Part shown: positions 28,290 to 36,492 of the stretch, one piece after another
How positions within the stretch are numbered: the first letter of the stretch is position 1
How the letters are laid out: each line of letters opens with the position of its first letter
Source of the DNA: Phyllobacteriaceae bacterium
GTDB taxonomy: Bacteria; Pseudomonadota; Alphaproteobacteria; Rhizobiales; Rhizobiaceae
Assembly (NCBI GenBank): GCA_002708825.1
Contig: PAPF01000023.1
Coordinates: 62,001-126,000 of the forward strand
DNA: 64,000 nucleotides
Direction of reading: 5' to 3'
Notes under the pieces: generated by a model
Seen by the model: the letters and a program-made list of their open reading frames with translations, nothing else
Told to the model about the DNA's origin: nothing
Database searches by the model: none
Translations under genes and position numbers: made by a program

Positions 28290-29240
28290 ATGTACAATTA
28301 TCTCGATTTCGAAAAACCCGTTGCCGACCTCGAAGGCAAGATCCTTGAACTCAAGGCATTGATGGAGAGCGGCGAATCCGTCGATGTCGGTGACGAGATC
28401 GCGCGGCTGGAAAGCCGCTCGCAGGAAGCCCTGCGCGATGTCTACAAGGCGCTGACGCCATGGCAGAAGGCGCAGGTGGCCCGCCATCCGGACCGTCCGC
28501 ACTGCAAGGACTATGTCGAGGCGCTGTTCACCGAATTCACCCCGCTGGCCGGCGACCGCAACTTCGCCGAGGACCATGCCGTGATCGGCGGGCTTGCCCG
28601 CTTCAACGGCCGCGCCGTCTGCGTCATCGGTCAGGAAAAGGGCGCCGACACGCAAAGCCGCCTGAAGCACAATTTCGGCATGGCCCGGCCCGAGGGCTAT
28701 CGCAAGGCGGTCCGCCTGATGGACATGGCAGAACGCTTCGGCCTGCCGGTCATCACGCTGGTCGACACCGCCGGCGCCTATCCGGGCATCGGCGCGGAGG
28801 AACGCGGCCAGGCAGAAGCCATTGCCCGTTCCACCGAGAAATGCCTCAATCTGACCGTGCCGGTCGTTTCGCTCGTCATCGGCGAGGGCGGATCGGGCGG
28901 CGCCATTGCCATTGCCACGGCCAACCGCGTCTACATGCTGGAACATTCCATCTATTCGGTGATCTCGCCGGAAGGCGCGGCCTCCATCCTCTGGCATGAT
29001 TCCACGCGTGCCCGCGATGCCGCCACCGGCATGAAGATCACGGCACAGGACCTGCTTGAACTGGGGATCATCGACGGCATCATTCCCGAGCATGTCGGCG
29101 GTGCCCATCGCAACACCTCCAGGGTGATTGCCGCCGCCGGCCAGCAGATCGGCAAGGCGCTGGACGAACTGTCGGCCGACGGGCTCGACCTGCGCGCCGA
29201 ACGCCGCCAGAAATTCCTCGCCATCGGGCGCAATCTCTGA
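28290..29240 (+). CDS. accA: Acetyl-CoA carboxylase carboxyltransferase subunit alpha
   Basis: AccA with AccD transfers the carboxyl group from biotin to acetyl-CoA in fatty-acid synthesis. The 316-residue product matches family length. [30 protein letters not shown] and [16 protein letters not shown] are diagnostic. ATG 28290 ([10 protein letters not shown]) with AGGGG upstream was chosen; the frame extends to 28251 without similarity. The xerD-accA order is conserved in rhizobia. Confidence 0.97.
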   Translation: MYNYLDFEKPVADLEGKILELKALMESGESVDVGDEIARLESRSQEALRDVYKALTPWQKAQVARHPDRPHCKDYVEALFTEFTPLAGDRNFAEDHAVIGGLARFNGRAVCVIGQEKGADTQSRLKHNFGMARPEGYRKAVRLMDMAERFGLPVITLVDTAGAYPGIGAEERGQAEAIARSTEKCLNLTVPVVSLVIGEGGSGGAIAIATANRVYMLEHSIYSVISPEGAASILWHDSTRARDAATGMKITAQDLLELGIIDGIIPEHVGGAHRNTSRVIAAAGQQIGKALDELSADGLDLRAERRQKFLAIGRNL

Positions 29241-29307
29241 TTTGCGCGAGGACCCCGGACCGGCCCGCCGCCAGCGCCTGCCATAAATTCGCCAATCCGT
29301 TTGTTCA

Positions 29308-29333
29308 GTGACACTTGCGTGATCGCGTGTCAC
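29308..29333. promoter_or_regulatory. Perfect inverted repeat GTGACAC-N12-GTGTCAC
   Basis: GTGACAC at 29308-29314 and GTGTCAC at 29327-29333 form a perfect dyad, extending to nine bases per arm with one mismatch. It lies 68 bp after accA and about 107 bp before the L,D-transpeptidase start. No T-run follows, so an operator is as likely as a terminator. Confidence 0.4.
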
Positions 29334-29358
29334 AGGCGCTTGCGGTAATGGTTTTTCA

Positions 29359-29366
29359 ATGGTTAA
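29359..29366 (-). promoter_or_regulatory. Candidate CtrA half-site TTAACCAT upstream of the L,D-transpeptidase gene
   Basis: The minus strand reads TTAACCAT, with a second TTAA at 29370-29373 (3-base spacing rather than the classical 7). It sits 74 bp upstream of the L,D-transpeptidase start. The match is by eye only. Confidence 0.35.
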
Positions 29367-29439
29367 CGCTTAAGCATCCTGTTGTGGCGGCGTCGTGGCG
29401 CCGCTCTTTCGATGAATGGGAAAACCGGTTGGTCCAGCC

Positions 29440-30612
29440 ATGAAATCCAGGCTTCTCACGGGATTGGCACTTGGCGCCGCGCTGGCGCTGGCAGGCTGCA
29501 ACGATGCGCTCGACAGCGCCGCGAAGGCCGAGCGACCGCTGCCCGACCACCTTGTCCGCGTCATGAAGGCGAAGGGCATGAGCAAGTCGTCGCCGATCGT
29601 CGTGCGCATCTTCAAGGAGGAAGGGCAGCTGGAGGTCTGGAAGCAGAAGGACACCGGCCGGTACGACCTCGTCACATCCTATGAGATCTGCAAGTGGTCC
29701 GGCCAGCTCGGTCCGAAATACATCGAGGGCGACCGTCAGGCGCCGGAAGGCTTCTACACCATCCGCCCGCACCAGATGAATCCGAAGTCCTCCTATTACC
29801 TCGCCTTCAATCTGGGCTACCCCAACGAGTTCGACCGCGCCCACGGGCGCAGCGGCTCCCACCTGATGGTCCATGGCGCCTGCTCGTCGGCCGGCTGCTA
29901 TTCGATGACCGACGAACAGGTGGCCGAGATCTTCGCCTTCGGACGCGACGCCTTCCGTGGCGGCCAGCGCGAATTCCAGGTCCAGGCCTTTCCCTTCCGC
30001 ATGACGCCGGCCAACATGGCCCGCTACAAGGACGATCCGAACATCGGGTTCTGGCGCATGCTCAAGGAAGGCTATGACCATTTCGAGCTGACCAAGGTGC
30101 CGCCCAAGGTGGATGTTTGCGGCCGCCGCTATGTCTTCAACCAGACGCCTGCCGAGGGTCAGTCCTTCCGCGGCGGCAATGCCCCCTGCCCGCAAATGTC
30201 GCAACCCGACAGCCTGCGCATGGCCTATGACGCCCTGAAGCGTGACCACGACGAGGCCTTCTCGGCGCTCCTGTCCAATGGCGAGGCCGCGTCCCGTCCG
30301 CTGAGCCCCTCCATCGACGGCATCAAGGAAGCCCGCCTTGTCGCCGACTGGACCAAGCGCCGCGCCCGTGGCGAGAAGGTCCCGCGCACACCGCCATCGC
30401 TGGAAGACCCGCGCCGTGCGCCCGCCCCCGCCCCGGCGCCCGAGCCGGAACAGGTCGAGGAAGCGGCCGCCGCGCCGGCAACCGCCGCGCCGGCTCCGGT
30501 CACGCCCGCACCGCAGGCCGAGGCCGGTGCCGCGCCCGTCCCCGAAACGCGCCCCGACCAGTCCGCCGAAGCCTCCGCGACGCAGAAGAAGCGCTGGTGG
30601 AATGTGTTCTGA
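29440..30612 (+). CDS. L,D-transpeptidase family lipoprotein (YkuD domain)
   Basis: A 390-residue envelope protein. The signal peptide ends in lipobox LAGC with C20 as the lipidation site. The YkuD-type catalytic domain spans roughly residues 50-230; the active-site pattern has H141, H145 and nucleophile C153 in HLMVHGACSSAGCYSM. The C-terminal ~110 residues are Pro/Ala-rich and disordered-looking, ending WWNVF. L,D-transpeptidases form 3-3 peptidoglycan cross-links, anchor outer-membrane proteins to peptidoglycan, or act as amidases (DpaA type); which applies is open. ATG 29440 begins MKSRLLTGLALG. Confidence 0.88.
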   Translation: MKSRLLTGLALGAALALAGCNDALDSAAKAERPLPDHLVRVMKAKGMSKSSPIVVRIFKEEGQLEVWKQKDTGRYDLVTSYEICKWSGQLGPKYIEGDRQAPEGFYTIRPHQMNPKSSYYLAFNLGYPNEFDRAHGRSGSHLMVHGACSSAGCYSMTDEQVAEIFAFGRDAFRGGQREFQVQAFPFRMTPANMARYKDDPNIGFWRMLKEGYDHFELTKVPPKVDVCGRRYVFNQTPAEGQSFRGGNAPCPQMSQPDSLRMAYDALKRDHDEAFSALLSNGEAASRPLSPSIDGIKEARLVADWTKRRARGEKVPRTPPSLEDPRRAPAPAPAPEPEQVEEAAAAPATAAPAPVTPAPQAEAGAAPVPETRPDQSAEASATQKKRWWNVF

Positions 30613-30835
30613 GCCGGAAAGCTACGATCTGCGCGGCCTGAACTGCCCCCTTCCCGTCCTGAAAGCCCGCAAGCGGCTTCAGGCCATGGCGCCGGGCAGC
30701 CGCCTGTGGCTGGAAACGACCGATCCGCTGGCCGTGATCGATATTCCCGCCTTCTGCCTGGAAAACGGCCACGCGCTCATCGAGACGGCAACGGCCGAAG
30801 GCGGTCACCGCTTCCTGGTCGAACGCGGCGGGTAG
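30602..30835 (+). CDS. TusA-family sulfur carrier protein
   Basis: A 77-residue protein beginning MCSEPESYDLRGLNCPLP. The CPxP motif in LRGLNCPLPVLKARK carries the persulfide-forming Cys that defines TusA/SirA proteins. They relay sulfur for tRNA thiolation and other pathways. The start lies inside the last codons of the L,D-transpeptidase gene (11 bp overlap in a different frame), so its translation is probably coupled to that lipoprotein. Confidence 0.9.
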   Translation: MCSEPESYDLRGLNCPLPVLKARKRLQAMAPGSRLWLETTDPLAVIDIPAFCLENGHALIETATAEGGHRFLVERGG

Positions 30836-30859
30836 ACCTGCCGGCGCGCCCCTCGCCCG

Positions 30860-32002
30860 CTACCCCTTGAACCCCGGCACGGCAAGCGGATTGTCGGTCA
30901 CGGCCTGGCGGTCGGGCGTGTCGATGGCCGGCGTATCGGTGAAGGCGGCGAACATGCGCCGCACGAAATCCTCGCCGAGATCCTGCGTGATCAGCACGAT
31001 GCGTGTGCCGCGCGGCCCTTCCGGCCAGGCGTCGAGCCGCGCTGGCGGATGCATGATCGACTGCACGCCATGGATGACGAGCGGACGCTCCGGATCGTCC
31101 TTGAGTTCGACGATGCCCTTCATGCGCAAGAGCTTCTCGCCATGGGCCGAGGCCAGCAGGTCCATGAACATGGCGACCGCCAGCTTGTCGACCGGCCGGT
31201 CATGCACGATCGAGAAGGAGCGGATGCGCGCGTCATGCCGGTTCACATCGTGATTGTGCCCGCCGTGATGATGGTGGTGCCCCTCATGTCCGTGCCCATG
31301 GCCGCCATGATGGCGCCCGTCATGGCCATGCCCCGCGGTCTCCTCGGCGGCAAGCCACTTGCGAACGTCCGCGCTCTTGGTGTCCGGGTTCCAAGCCCCG
31401 CAATCCATGAGCGCCGCAACGGACGGTTCGGCCTGCCCGTCGAGGATGAGCGCATGCGGATTGAGCGCAGCCAGCCGGCCTTTGAGCGTGGCGATGGCCT
31501 CGGCGCCGGCAAGGTCGGTCTTGGTCAGCACGATGCGTTCGGCCACGGCCGCCTGCTTCACCGCTTCCACGTGGTTGTCGAGCGTGCGCATGCCGTTGAC
31601 GGCATCCACCGTGGTCACCACGCCGTCCAGCCGCAGCATCCATTGCAGCGCCGGATGGCCGATCACCGCCTGGAGCACGGGCGCCGGATCGGCCAGCCCC
31701 GTCGTTTCGATCACGATCCTCTTCAGCGCGGCGATCTTGCCCGATTGCACCCGGTCGATGAGATCGGCCAGGGTCAGCACCAGGTCGGAGCGCACCGTGC
31801 AGCACAGGCAGCCGTCGGAAAGCTCGATCACACCGTCGGCGGACTGTTCGACCAGCAGGTGGTCGATGCCCACCTCGCCGAACTCGTTGACGATCACCGC
31901 AGTGTCTTTGAGCGCCGGATCCTTCAGGAGACGGTTGAGCAGCGTTGTCTTGCCCGAGCCGAGAAAGTCGGTGACGACGGTGACGGGAATCTGGTCGGGC
32001 AT
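30860..32002 (-). CDS. CobW/COG0523 family GTPase with His-rich metal-binding loop
   Basis: A 380-residue G3E GTPase. Walker A is FLGSGKTTLL, the metal-binding CxCC is DGCLCCTVR, and the guanine-specificity motif is LTKTDLAG. Between the GTPase and the C-terminal CobW_C domain is a very His-rich loop (about residues 224-260, many HGH and HHGG units) that can bind zinc or cobalt. COG0523 proteins act as metallochaperones for Zn or Co enzymes. The client here is unknown; the cob genes are 9 kb away. The gene is 11 bp downstream of the carboxypeptidase gene. Confidence 0.9.
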   Translation of the reverse strand: MPDQIPVTVVTDFLGSGKTTLLNRLLKDPALKDTAVIVNEFGEVGIDHLLVEQSADGVIELSDGCLCCTVRSDLVLTLADLIDRVQSGKIAALKRIVIETTGLADPAPVLQAVIGHPALQWMLRLDGVVTTVDAVNGMRTLDNHVEAVKQAAVAERIVLTKTDLAGAEAIATLKGRLAALNPHALILDGQAEPSVAALMDCGAWNPDTKSADVRKWLAAEETAGHGHDGRHHGGHGHGHEGHHHHHGGHNHDVNRHDARIRSFSIVHDRPVDKLAVAMFMDLLASAHGEKLLRMKGIVELKDDPERPLVIHGVQSIMHPPARLDAWPEGPRGTRIVLITQDLGEDFVRRMFAAFTDTPAIDTPDRQAVTDNPLAVPGFKG

Positions 32003-32013
32003 GGGGTGTCTCG

Positions 32014-33204
32014 TCAGATGGAGGGGCGCGGCGTCGGCACCGGAATGCCCGGCGCCGGGGTGCCGCGCAACTGCGATGCAGCCGCCTCGCGAGAGGTTTC
32101 TCCCGCGGGTTCCGGCGTCGTGAAGGCCATGACCGGCGCATCCGCCGGGCGCGGGCTTGGCACCGGCACGTCGGCGAAGATGGTGTTGGCCGCCGCCGGT
32201 CCCGTCGCGCCGCCTGTCGAAACGGCCACGGCCACGGGCTCGCGGTTGAGCGGATGGAGGTGCGACGACCGGTAGACCAGCTTGCCGTCGAAATCGCGGC
32301 CATCATAGCGCGCCTGCTGGGCCTTCTGCGTGCAGATGGAGCCGCGGATGTCGGCCACCTTGTCGCGTGCCTCGCCATAGGGCTGCAGGCTCGCCAGCGT
32401 CGGCTTGCCGGCCGGGTCCGTCTCGAAGCCTTGCGCCAGCAGGTCGGCGGCGAGGTCAGCGCGGTCCTCCTGCGTCAGCGCGCCCAGCACGATGGCGACG
32501 ACCGTGCGCCCGCCCCGCGTGGCCGAGGCAGCGAGATTGAAGCCGGAGGCGCAGACATAACCCGTCTTCATGCCGTCCGCGCCGGCAAAGCGGCCGAGCA
32601 GGATATTGTAGTTCGGGATGAGTTCGCCCCCTGCATTGATGCCTTCCAGGGCGAAGAAACCGGCATAGGCCGGGAAATCGCGCCGGGTCGTGACCGCGAG
32701 CAAGGCCAGGTCGCGCGCCGTGGTATACTGCTTGCCATCGGGAAGGCCGTTTGGATTGGCGAAGCGCGTATCGTTCATGCCGAGCGCCCGCGCCTCCTCG
32801 TTCATCATGGCGACGAATTCCATTTCCGAGCCCGCGATCGCCTCGCCGATGGCGACCGACACGTCATTGGCCGATTTCACCAGGATGATCTTGATCGCGT
32901 TTTCCAGCGTCAGCACGGTGCCGACGGGGTAGCCCATCTTGCTCGGCGGTTCCTTGACCGCCCGGCTCGTCATCCGCACCGGGCTCTTCATCGACAGGTC
33001 GCCCGCCTGCACCGCCTTGAAGGCCAGCCGGGCGGTCATGATCTTGGTGACGGAGGCGGGATACCAGCGCTTGAACGCCTTGTTGTGCGCCAGCACGGCG
33101 CCCGTCGTCACGTCGGCGACCACATAAGGGTTCTGCGCCAGCGCCGGGGCGGCAAGGAAAATGGCCAGGACGGCCAGCACGAAACGGATCAGACGAGGGG
33201 GCAT
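32014..33204 (-). CDS. D-alanyl-D-alanine carboxypeptidase (serine, S11 family)
   Basis: A periplasmic penicillin-binding protein that trims the terminal D-Ala of peptidoglycan stem peptides. It is 396 residues with an N-terminal signal peptide (LAVLAIFLAAPALAQ). The catalytic triad motifs are SVTK (SxxK), SAN (SxN) and KTG in DGMKTGYVCAS. The C-terminal ~130 residues are Pro/Ala-rich, ending near PAPGIPVPTPRPSI, and lack a clear amphipathic anchor helix. It is divergent from the M20 amidohydrolase gene with 153 bp between starts. Confidence 0.92.
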   Translation of the reverse strand: MPPRLIRFVLAVLAIFLAAPALAQNPYVVADVTTGAVLAHNKAFKRWYPASVTKIMTARLAFKAVQAGDLSMKSPVRMTSRAVKEPPSKMGYPVGTVLTLENAIKIILVKSANDVSVAIGEAIAGSEMEFVAMMNEEARALGMNDTRFANPNGLPDGKQYTTARDLALLAVTTRRDFPAYAGFFALEGINAGGELIPNYNILLGRFAGADGMKTGYVCASGFNLAASATRGGRTVVAIVLGALTQEDRADLAADLLAQGFETDPAGKPTLASLQPYGEARDKVADIRGSICTQKAQQARYDGRDFDGKLVYRSSHLHPLNREPVAVAVSTGGATGPAAANTIFADVPVPSPRPADAPVMAFTTPEPAGETSREAAASQLRGTPAPGIPVPTPRPSI

Positions 33205-33357
33205 GACGGCTCTGGTTCAGTGTTCAGCGGTCGGGTCCGGCGGCATCGGTTCCGAAACATCCGTGGTATCCGATCCGCCCGGCGAAATCAAAGCGGCAAA
33301 GATTGACGATCCCGTGACCGGCGTGATCAATCATGCGGCCAAACGAGGAAACGTCCC

Positions 33358-34527
33358 ATGCCTGTTCTCAACCGCGCCGCCGAGATCGCCCGCGAGGCCG
33401 CCGAATGGCGCCGCCACCTGCACACCATCCCGGAACTGGAATTCGACCTGCCGGAGACGGCCGGCTTCATCGCCGCGCGCCTGCGCGAGATCGGCGTGGA
33501 CGAACTGCACACCGGCATCGCGAAGACCGGAATGGTCGCGCTGATCCGCGGCAATCTCGGCCCCGGCCCGACGGTCGGCCTGCGCGCCGACATGGACGCC
33601 CTGCCCATTCGCGAGGCGACCGGCCTTCCCCATGCATCGCGCAATGTCGGCCGCATGCATGCCTGCGGCCACGACGGCCACTCGGCCATGCTGCTGGGCG
33701 CGGCCAAGCACCTGGCCGAGACGCGCAATTTCGCCGGCACCGTGGCGCTGATCTTCCAGCCGGCAGAGGAGAACGGCGGTGGCGGCGAGGTGATGGTGCA
33801 GGAAGGCATCATGGACCGCTTCGCCATCGCCAGCGTCTATGGCTTGCACAACGTGCCAGGCGTCCCGGTTGGCCACTTCGCCACGCGGCCCGGTGCGATC
33901 ATGGCATCCACGTCCGAGTTCGACATCACCGTCACCGGGCGCGGCGGCCACGCCGCCCATCCGAACGAAACGGTCGATCCCATCGTCGCCGGCGCGCAGA
34001 TCGTCTCGGCCCTGCAATCCATCGCCGCACGCAACGCCGATCCGGTGGAATCCCTGGTCGTTTCCGTCACCCAGTTCCACGCCGGTGACGCCTACAACGT
34101 CATTCCGCAGACAGCGACGATCGCCGGCACGGTGCGCGCACTGAAGCCTGAACTTGCCGTGCTGGCGGAGGAGCGCCTCAAGGCACTGGTGACGGGCCTC
34201 GCCCAGGCGCACGGCGCGACGGCCGATATCGCCTATGTCACCAGCTACCCGGTGACCGTGAACCACGATGCCGAGACCGCGCTTGCCGCCTCCGTGGCCC
34301 GTGCCTTCGCCGGTGACGAGCAGGTGCGCGACGATGTGCCGCCGACGCTGGGCGGCGAGGATTTCGCCTTCATGCTCCAGGCCCGCCCCGGCTGCTTCAT
34401 GTATGTCGGGAATGGCGAAACCGCCGGCCTGCATCACCCGGAATATGACTTCAACGACGAGACGATCGCCCACGGCATCACCTACTGGGTGAAGCTCGCC
34501 GAGACGGTGCTGGCGGCGAAAGACTGA
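33358..34527 (+). CDS. M20 family amidohydrolase (hippurate hydrolase-like)
   Basis: A 389-residue metallopeptidase of the M20D type. The metal motifs are MHACGHDGH and FQPAEENGGGG, with the dimerisation domain in the middle. The GLRADMDALPI motif is typical of HipO/IAA-amino-acid hydrolases that split N-acyl amino acids. The exact substrate is unknown. GAGGAA lies 7 nt upstream of ATG 33358. A possible promoter is TTGACG at 33303-33308 with ATCAAT 17 bp later. It lies just before the NAGGN cluster but is separated by 189 bp with its own control elements. Confidence 0.9.
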   Translation: MPVLNRAAEIAREAAEWRRHLHTIPELEFDLPETAGFIAARLREIGVDELHTGIAKTGMVALIRGNLGPGPTVGLRADMDALPIREATGLPHASRNVGRMHACGHDGHSAMLLGAAKHLAETRNFAGTVALIFQPAEENGGGGEVMVQEGIMDRFAIASVYGLHNVPGVPVGHFATRPGAIMASTSEFDITVTGRGGHAAHPNETVDPIVAGAQIVSALQSIAARNADPVESLVVSVTQFHAGDAYNVIPQTATIAGTVRALKPELAVLAEERLKALVTGLAQAHGATADIAYVTSYPVTVNHDAETALAASVARAFAGDEQVRDDVPPTLGGEDFAFMLQARPGCFMYVGNGETAGLHHPEYDFNDETIAHGITYWVKLAETVLAAKD

Positions 34528-34591
34528 CCGCCGGTTTTTCCACGGCCGTTTGGAACCGGAAGCGTGCAGGCGCGTTTTCCAACGTCGGGGT

Positions 34592-34620
34592 TTGCCTTTC
34601 GCACAGCCCCCACCTAACAA
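34592..34620 (+). promoter_or_regulatory. Candidate promoter of the NAGGN cluster
   Basis: TTGCCT at 34592-34597 and TAACAA at 34615-34620 are 17 bp apart. The match to sigma-70 consensus is modest (four and three of six). A perfect palindrome lies just downstream. The leader before the ATG at 34717 is AT-richer than the genes around it. Confidence 0.3.
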
Positions 34621-34627
34621 TGCCGCA

Positions 34628-34647
34628 CCGCAATAGCCATATTGCGG
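34628..34647. promoter_or_regulatory. Perfect palindrome CCGCAATA-GCCA-TATTGCGG
   Basis: Eight-base arms at 34628-34635 and 34640-34647 with a 4-base loop, 70 bp upstream of the NAGGN amidotransferase start and just after a possible -10 box. It could be a repressor operator or a leader hairpin. No regulator gene is adjacent. Confidence 0.45.
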
Positions 34648-34716
34648 CAAGCAGAATGTGAATACGGGGAAATCTTTCTCCGCAAAGAACAACAAGACAG
34701 GAGAATACAACCCGAC

Positions 34717-36492
34717 ATGTGTGGAATAGCCGGGGAAATCCGTTTCGACGAAAAATTTGCCAATTCGGAAGCCGTCTCACGAATAACTGCATCGCTGGCG
34801 CCACGTGGTCCGGACGGATGCGGAATAGTCCAGCAGGGGCGGTTCTGTTTTGGCCATCGCCGGCTCAAGATCATCGACCTGTCGGAACGCGCCGCCCAAC
34901 CCATGGTCGATTCCCAACTCGGCCTGACCATCGCCTTCAACGGTTGCATCTACAACTATCCGGAATTGCGGGCCGAACTGGAAGCCAAGGGCTACAGCTT
35001 CTTCTCCCATGGCGACACCGAGGTCATCCTCAAGGCGTGGCATGCCTGGGGGGCCGAATGCGTCCAGCGCTTCCACGGCATGTTCGCCTTTGTCATCGCC
35101 GAGCGGGATTCCGGGCGCACCGTCATGGCGCGCGACCGCTTCGGCATCAAGCCGCTCTATTATGCCGGACTGCCTGGCGCGATCCGCTTCGCCTCCACCC
35201 TGCCGGCGCTGGTCAGGGGCGGGGAGATCGACACAGGCATCGACCGCGAGGCGCTGCACACCTACATGAGCTTTCATGCCGTCGTGCCGCCGCCGCGCAC
35301 CATCCTCAAGGGCGTGCGCAAGCTGCCGCCGGCCACCATGCGGATCTATGACGCCACCGGCAATTTCACCGAAGAGCGCTACTGGAACCCGCCGCATGCC
35401 CGCCGCATCGAAGACAAGGGCCTGACGCGCGAGGACTGGCGCGACCGGGTGCTCGACGCGCTGCGCGTGGCCGTGCGCCGCCGCATGGTCGCCGACGTTC
35501 CGGTCGGCGTGCTTCTGTCGGGCGGCGTCGATTCCTCCATCATCACCGGCCTGCTGGCCTAGGAAGGCCAGCGCGACCTGATGACCTTCTCCATCGGCTT
35601 CGAGGAGGCCAATGGCGAGAAGGGCGACGAGTTCATCTATTCGGACCTGATTGCCGAACGCTTCGGCACCGATCACCACAAGATCTTCGTGCCGTCCTCC
35701 GACCTGATGACCCATCTGCCCGGCGCCATCGCGGCCATGTCGGAGCCCATGGTCTCCTACGACAATATCGGCTTCTACCTGCTCAGCCGCGAGGTCTCGA
35801 AACACATCAAGGTCGTGCAGTCGGGCCAGGGCGCCGACGAGATCTTCGCCGGCTACCATTGGTATCCGCCGCTGCAATCCTCCAACGACGTCGTGTCGGA
35901 TTATGCCCGGGTGTTCTTCGACCGCGACCACGAGACGCTGAAGACGCAGCTATCCGACGACTGGATTGCCGATACCGACGTCAGCCGCGATCTCGTCGCC
36001 GCCCATCTGATGGCCGATGGTGCCGAGGATCCGGTCGACCGTGCGCTCCGGCTCGACAGCCAGGTCATGCTGGTGGACGATCCGGTCAAGCGCGTCGACA
36101 ACATGACCATGGCCTGGGGGCTGGAAGCGCGCGTGCCCTTCCTCGATCACGAACTGGCCGAACTGGCGGCCACCATCCCGCCCGAATTCAAGCTGAACGA
36201 TGGCGGCAAGGGCGTGCTGAAGGACGCAGCCCGCCTCGTCGTTCCGCATGAGGTGATCGACCGCAAGAAGGGCTATTTCCCGGTTCCCCAGCTCAAATAC
36301 ATCGCCGGACCCTATCTGGACATGGTGCGCGACACGCTGTCGGCCCGCCCGGCCCGCGAGCGCTGCCTGTTCCGCCAGGAATGGCTCGACCGGCTGTTCG
36401 CCGATCCGGCGGCGCACATCACGCCGTTGCGCGGCTCGGAACTCTGGCAGGCCGCGCTCCTGGAAATGTGGCTCCAGGAGCATGCGCTGTGA
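34717..36492 (+). pseudogene. asnO: N-acetylglutaminylglutamine amidotransferase, interrupted by an in-frame TAG
   Basis: An AsnB-like enzyme for the last step of NAGGN synthesis, amidating N-acetylglutaminylglutamine with Gln nitrogen. The N-terminal glutaminase domain keeps the nucleophile Cys2 (MCGIAGEIRFDE). The synthetase P-loop is SGGVDSS. The frame is broken at codon 282 by TAG 35560-35562, right after SSIITGLLA. The same frame then continues without further stops as EGQRDLMTFSIGFEE to 36492. Full length would be 591 residues, the family size; the pieces are 281 and 309 residues. A single base change from GAG, CAG or AAG explains it. It is followed by ngg with a 4 bp overlap. Sequencing error, true pseudogene or readthrough cannot be told apart here. 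Confidence 0.9.

Noticed and set aside
35560-35562. Pyrrolysine or other programmed TAG recoding
   Set aside because: No recoding machinery is known for this group, no such genes are in the window, and the enzyme family does not use pyrrolysine. A point mutation or error is simpler.
35581-36492. Independent C-terminal gene starting at ATG 35581
   Set aside because: No ribosome-binding site precedes this ATG and the frame continues directly from the upstream part of asnO; it is a fragment of the same gene.
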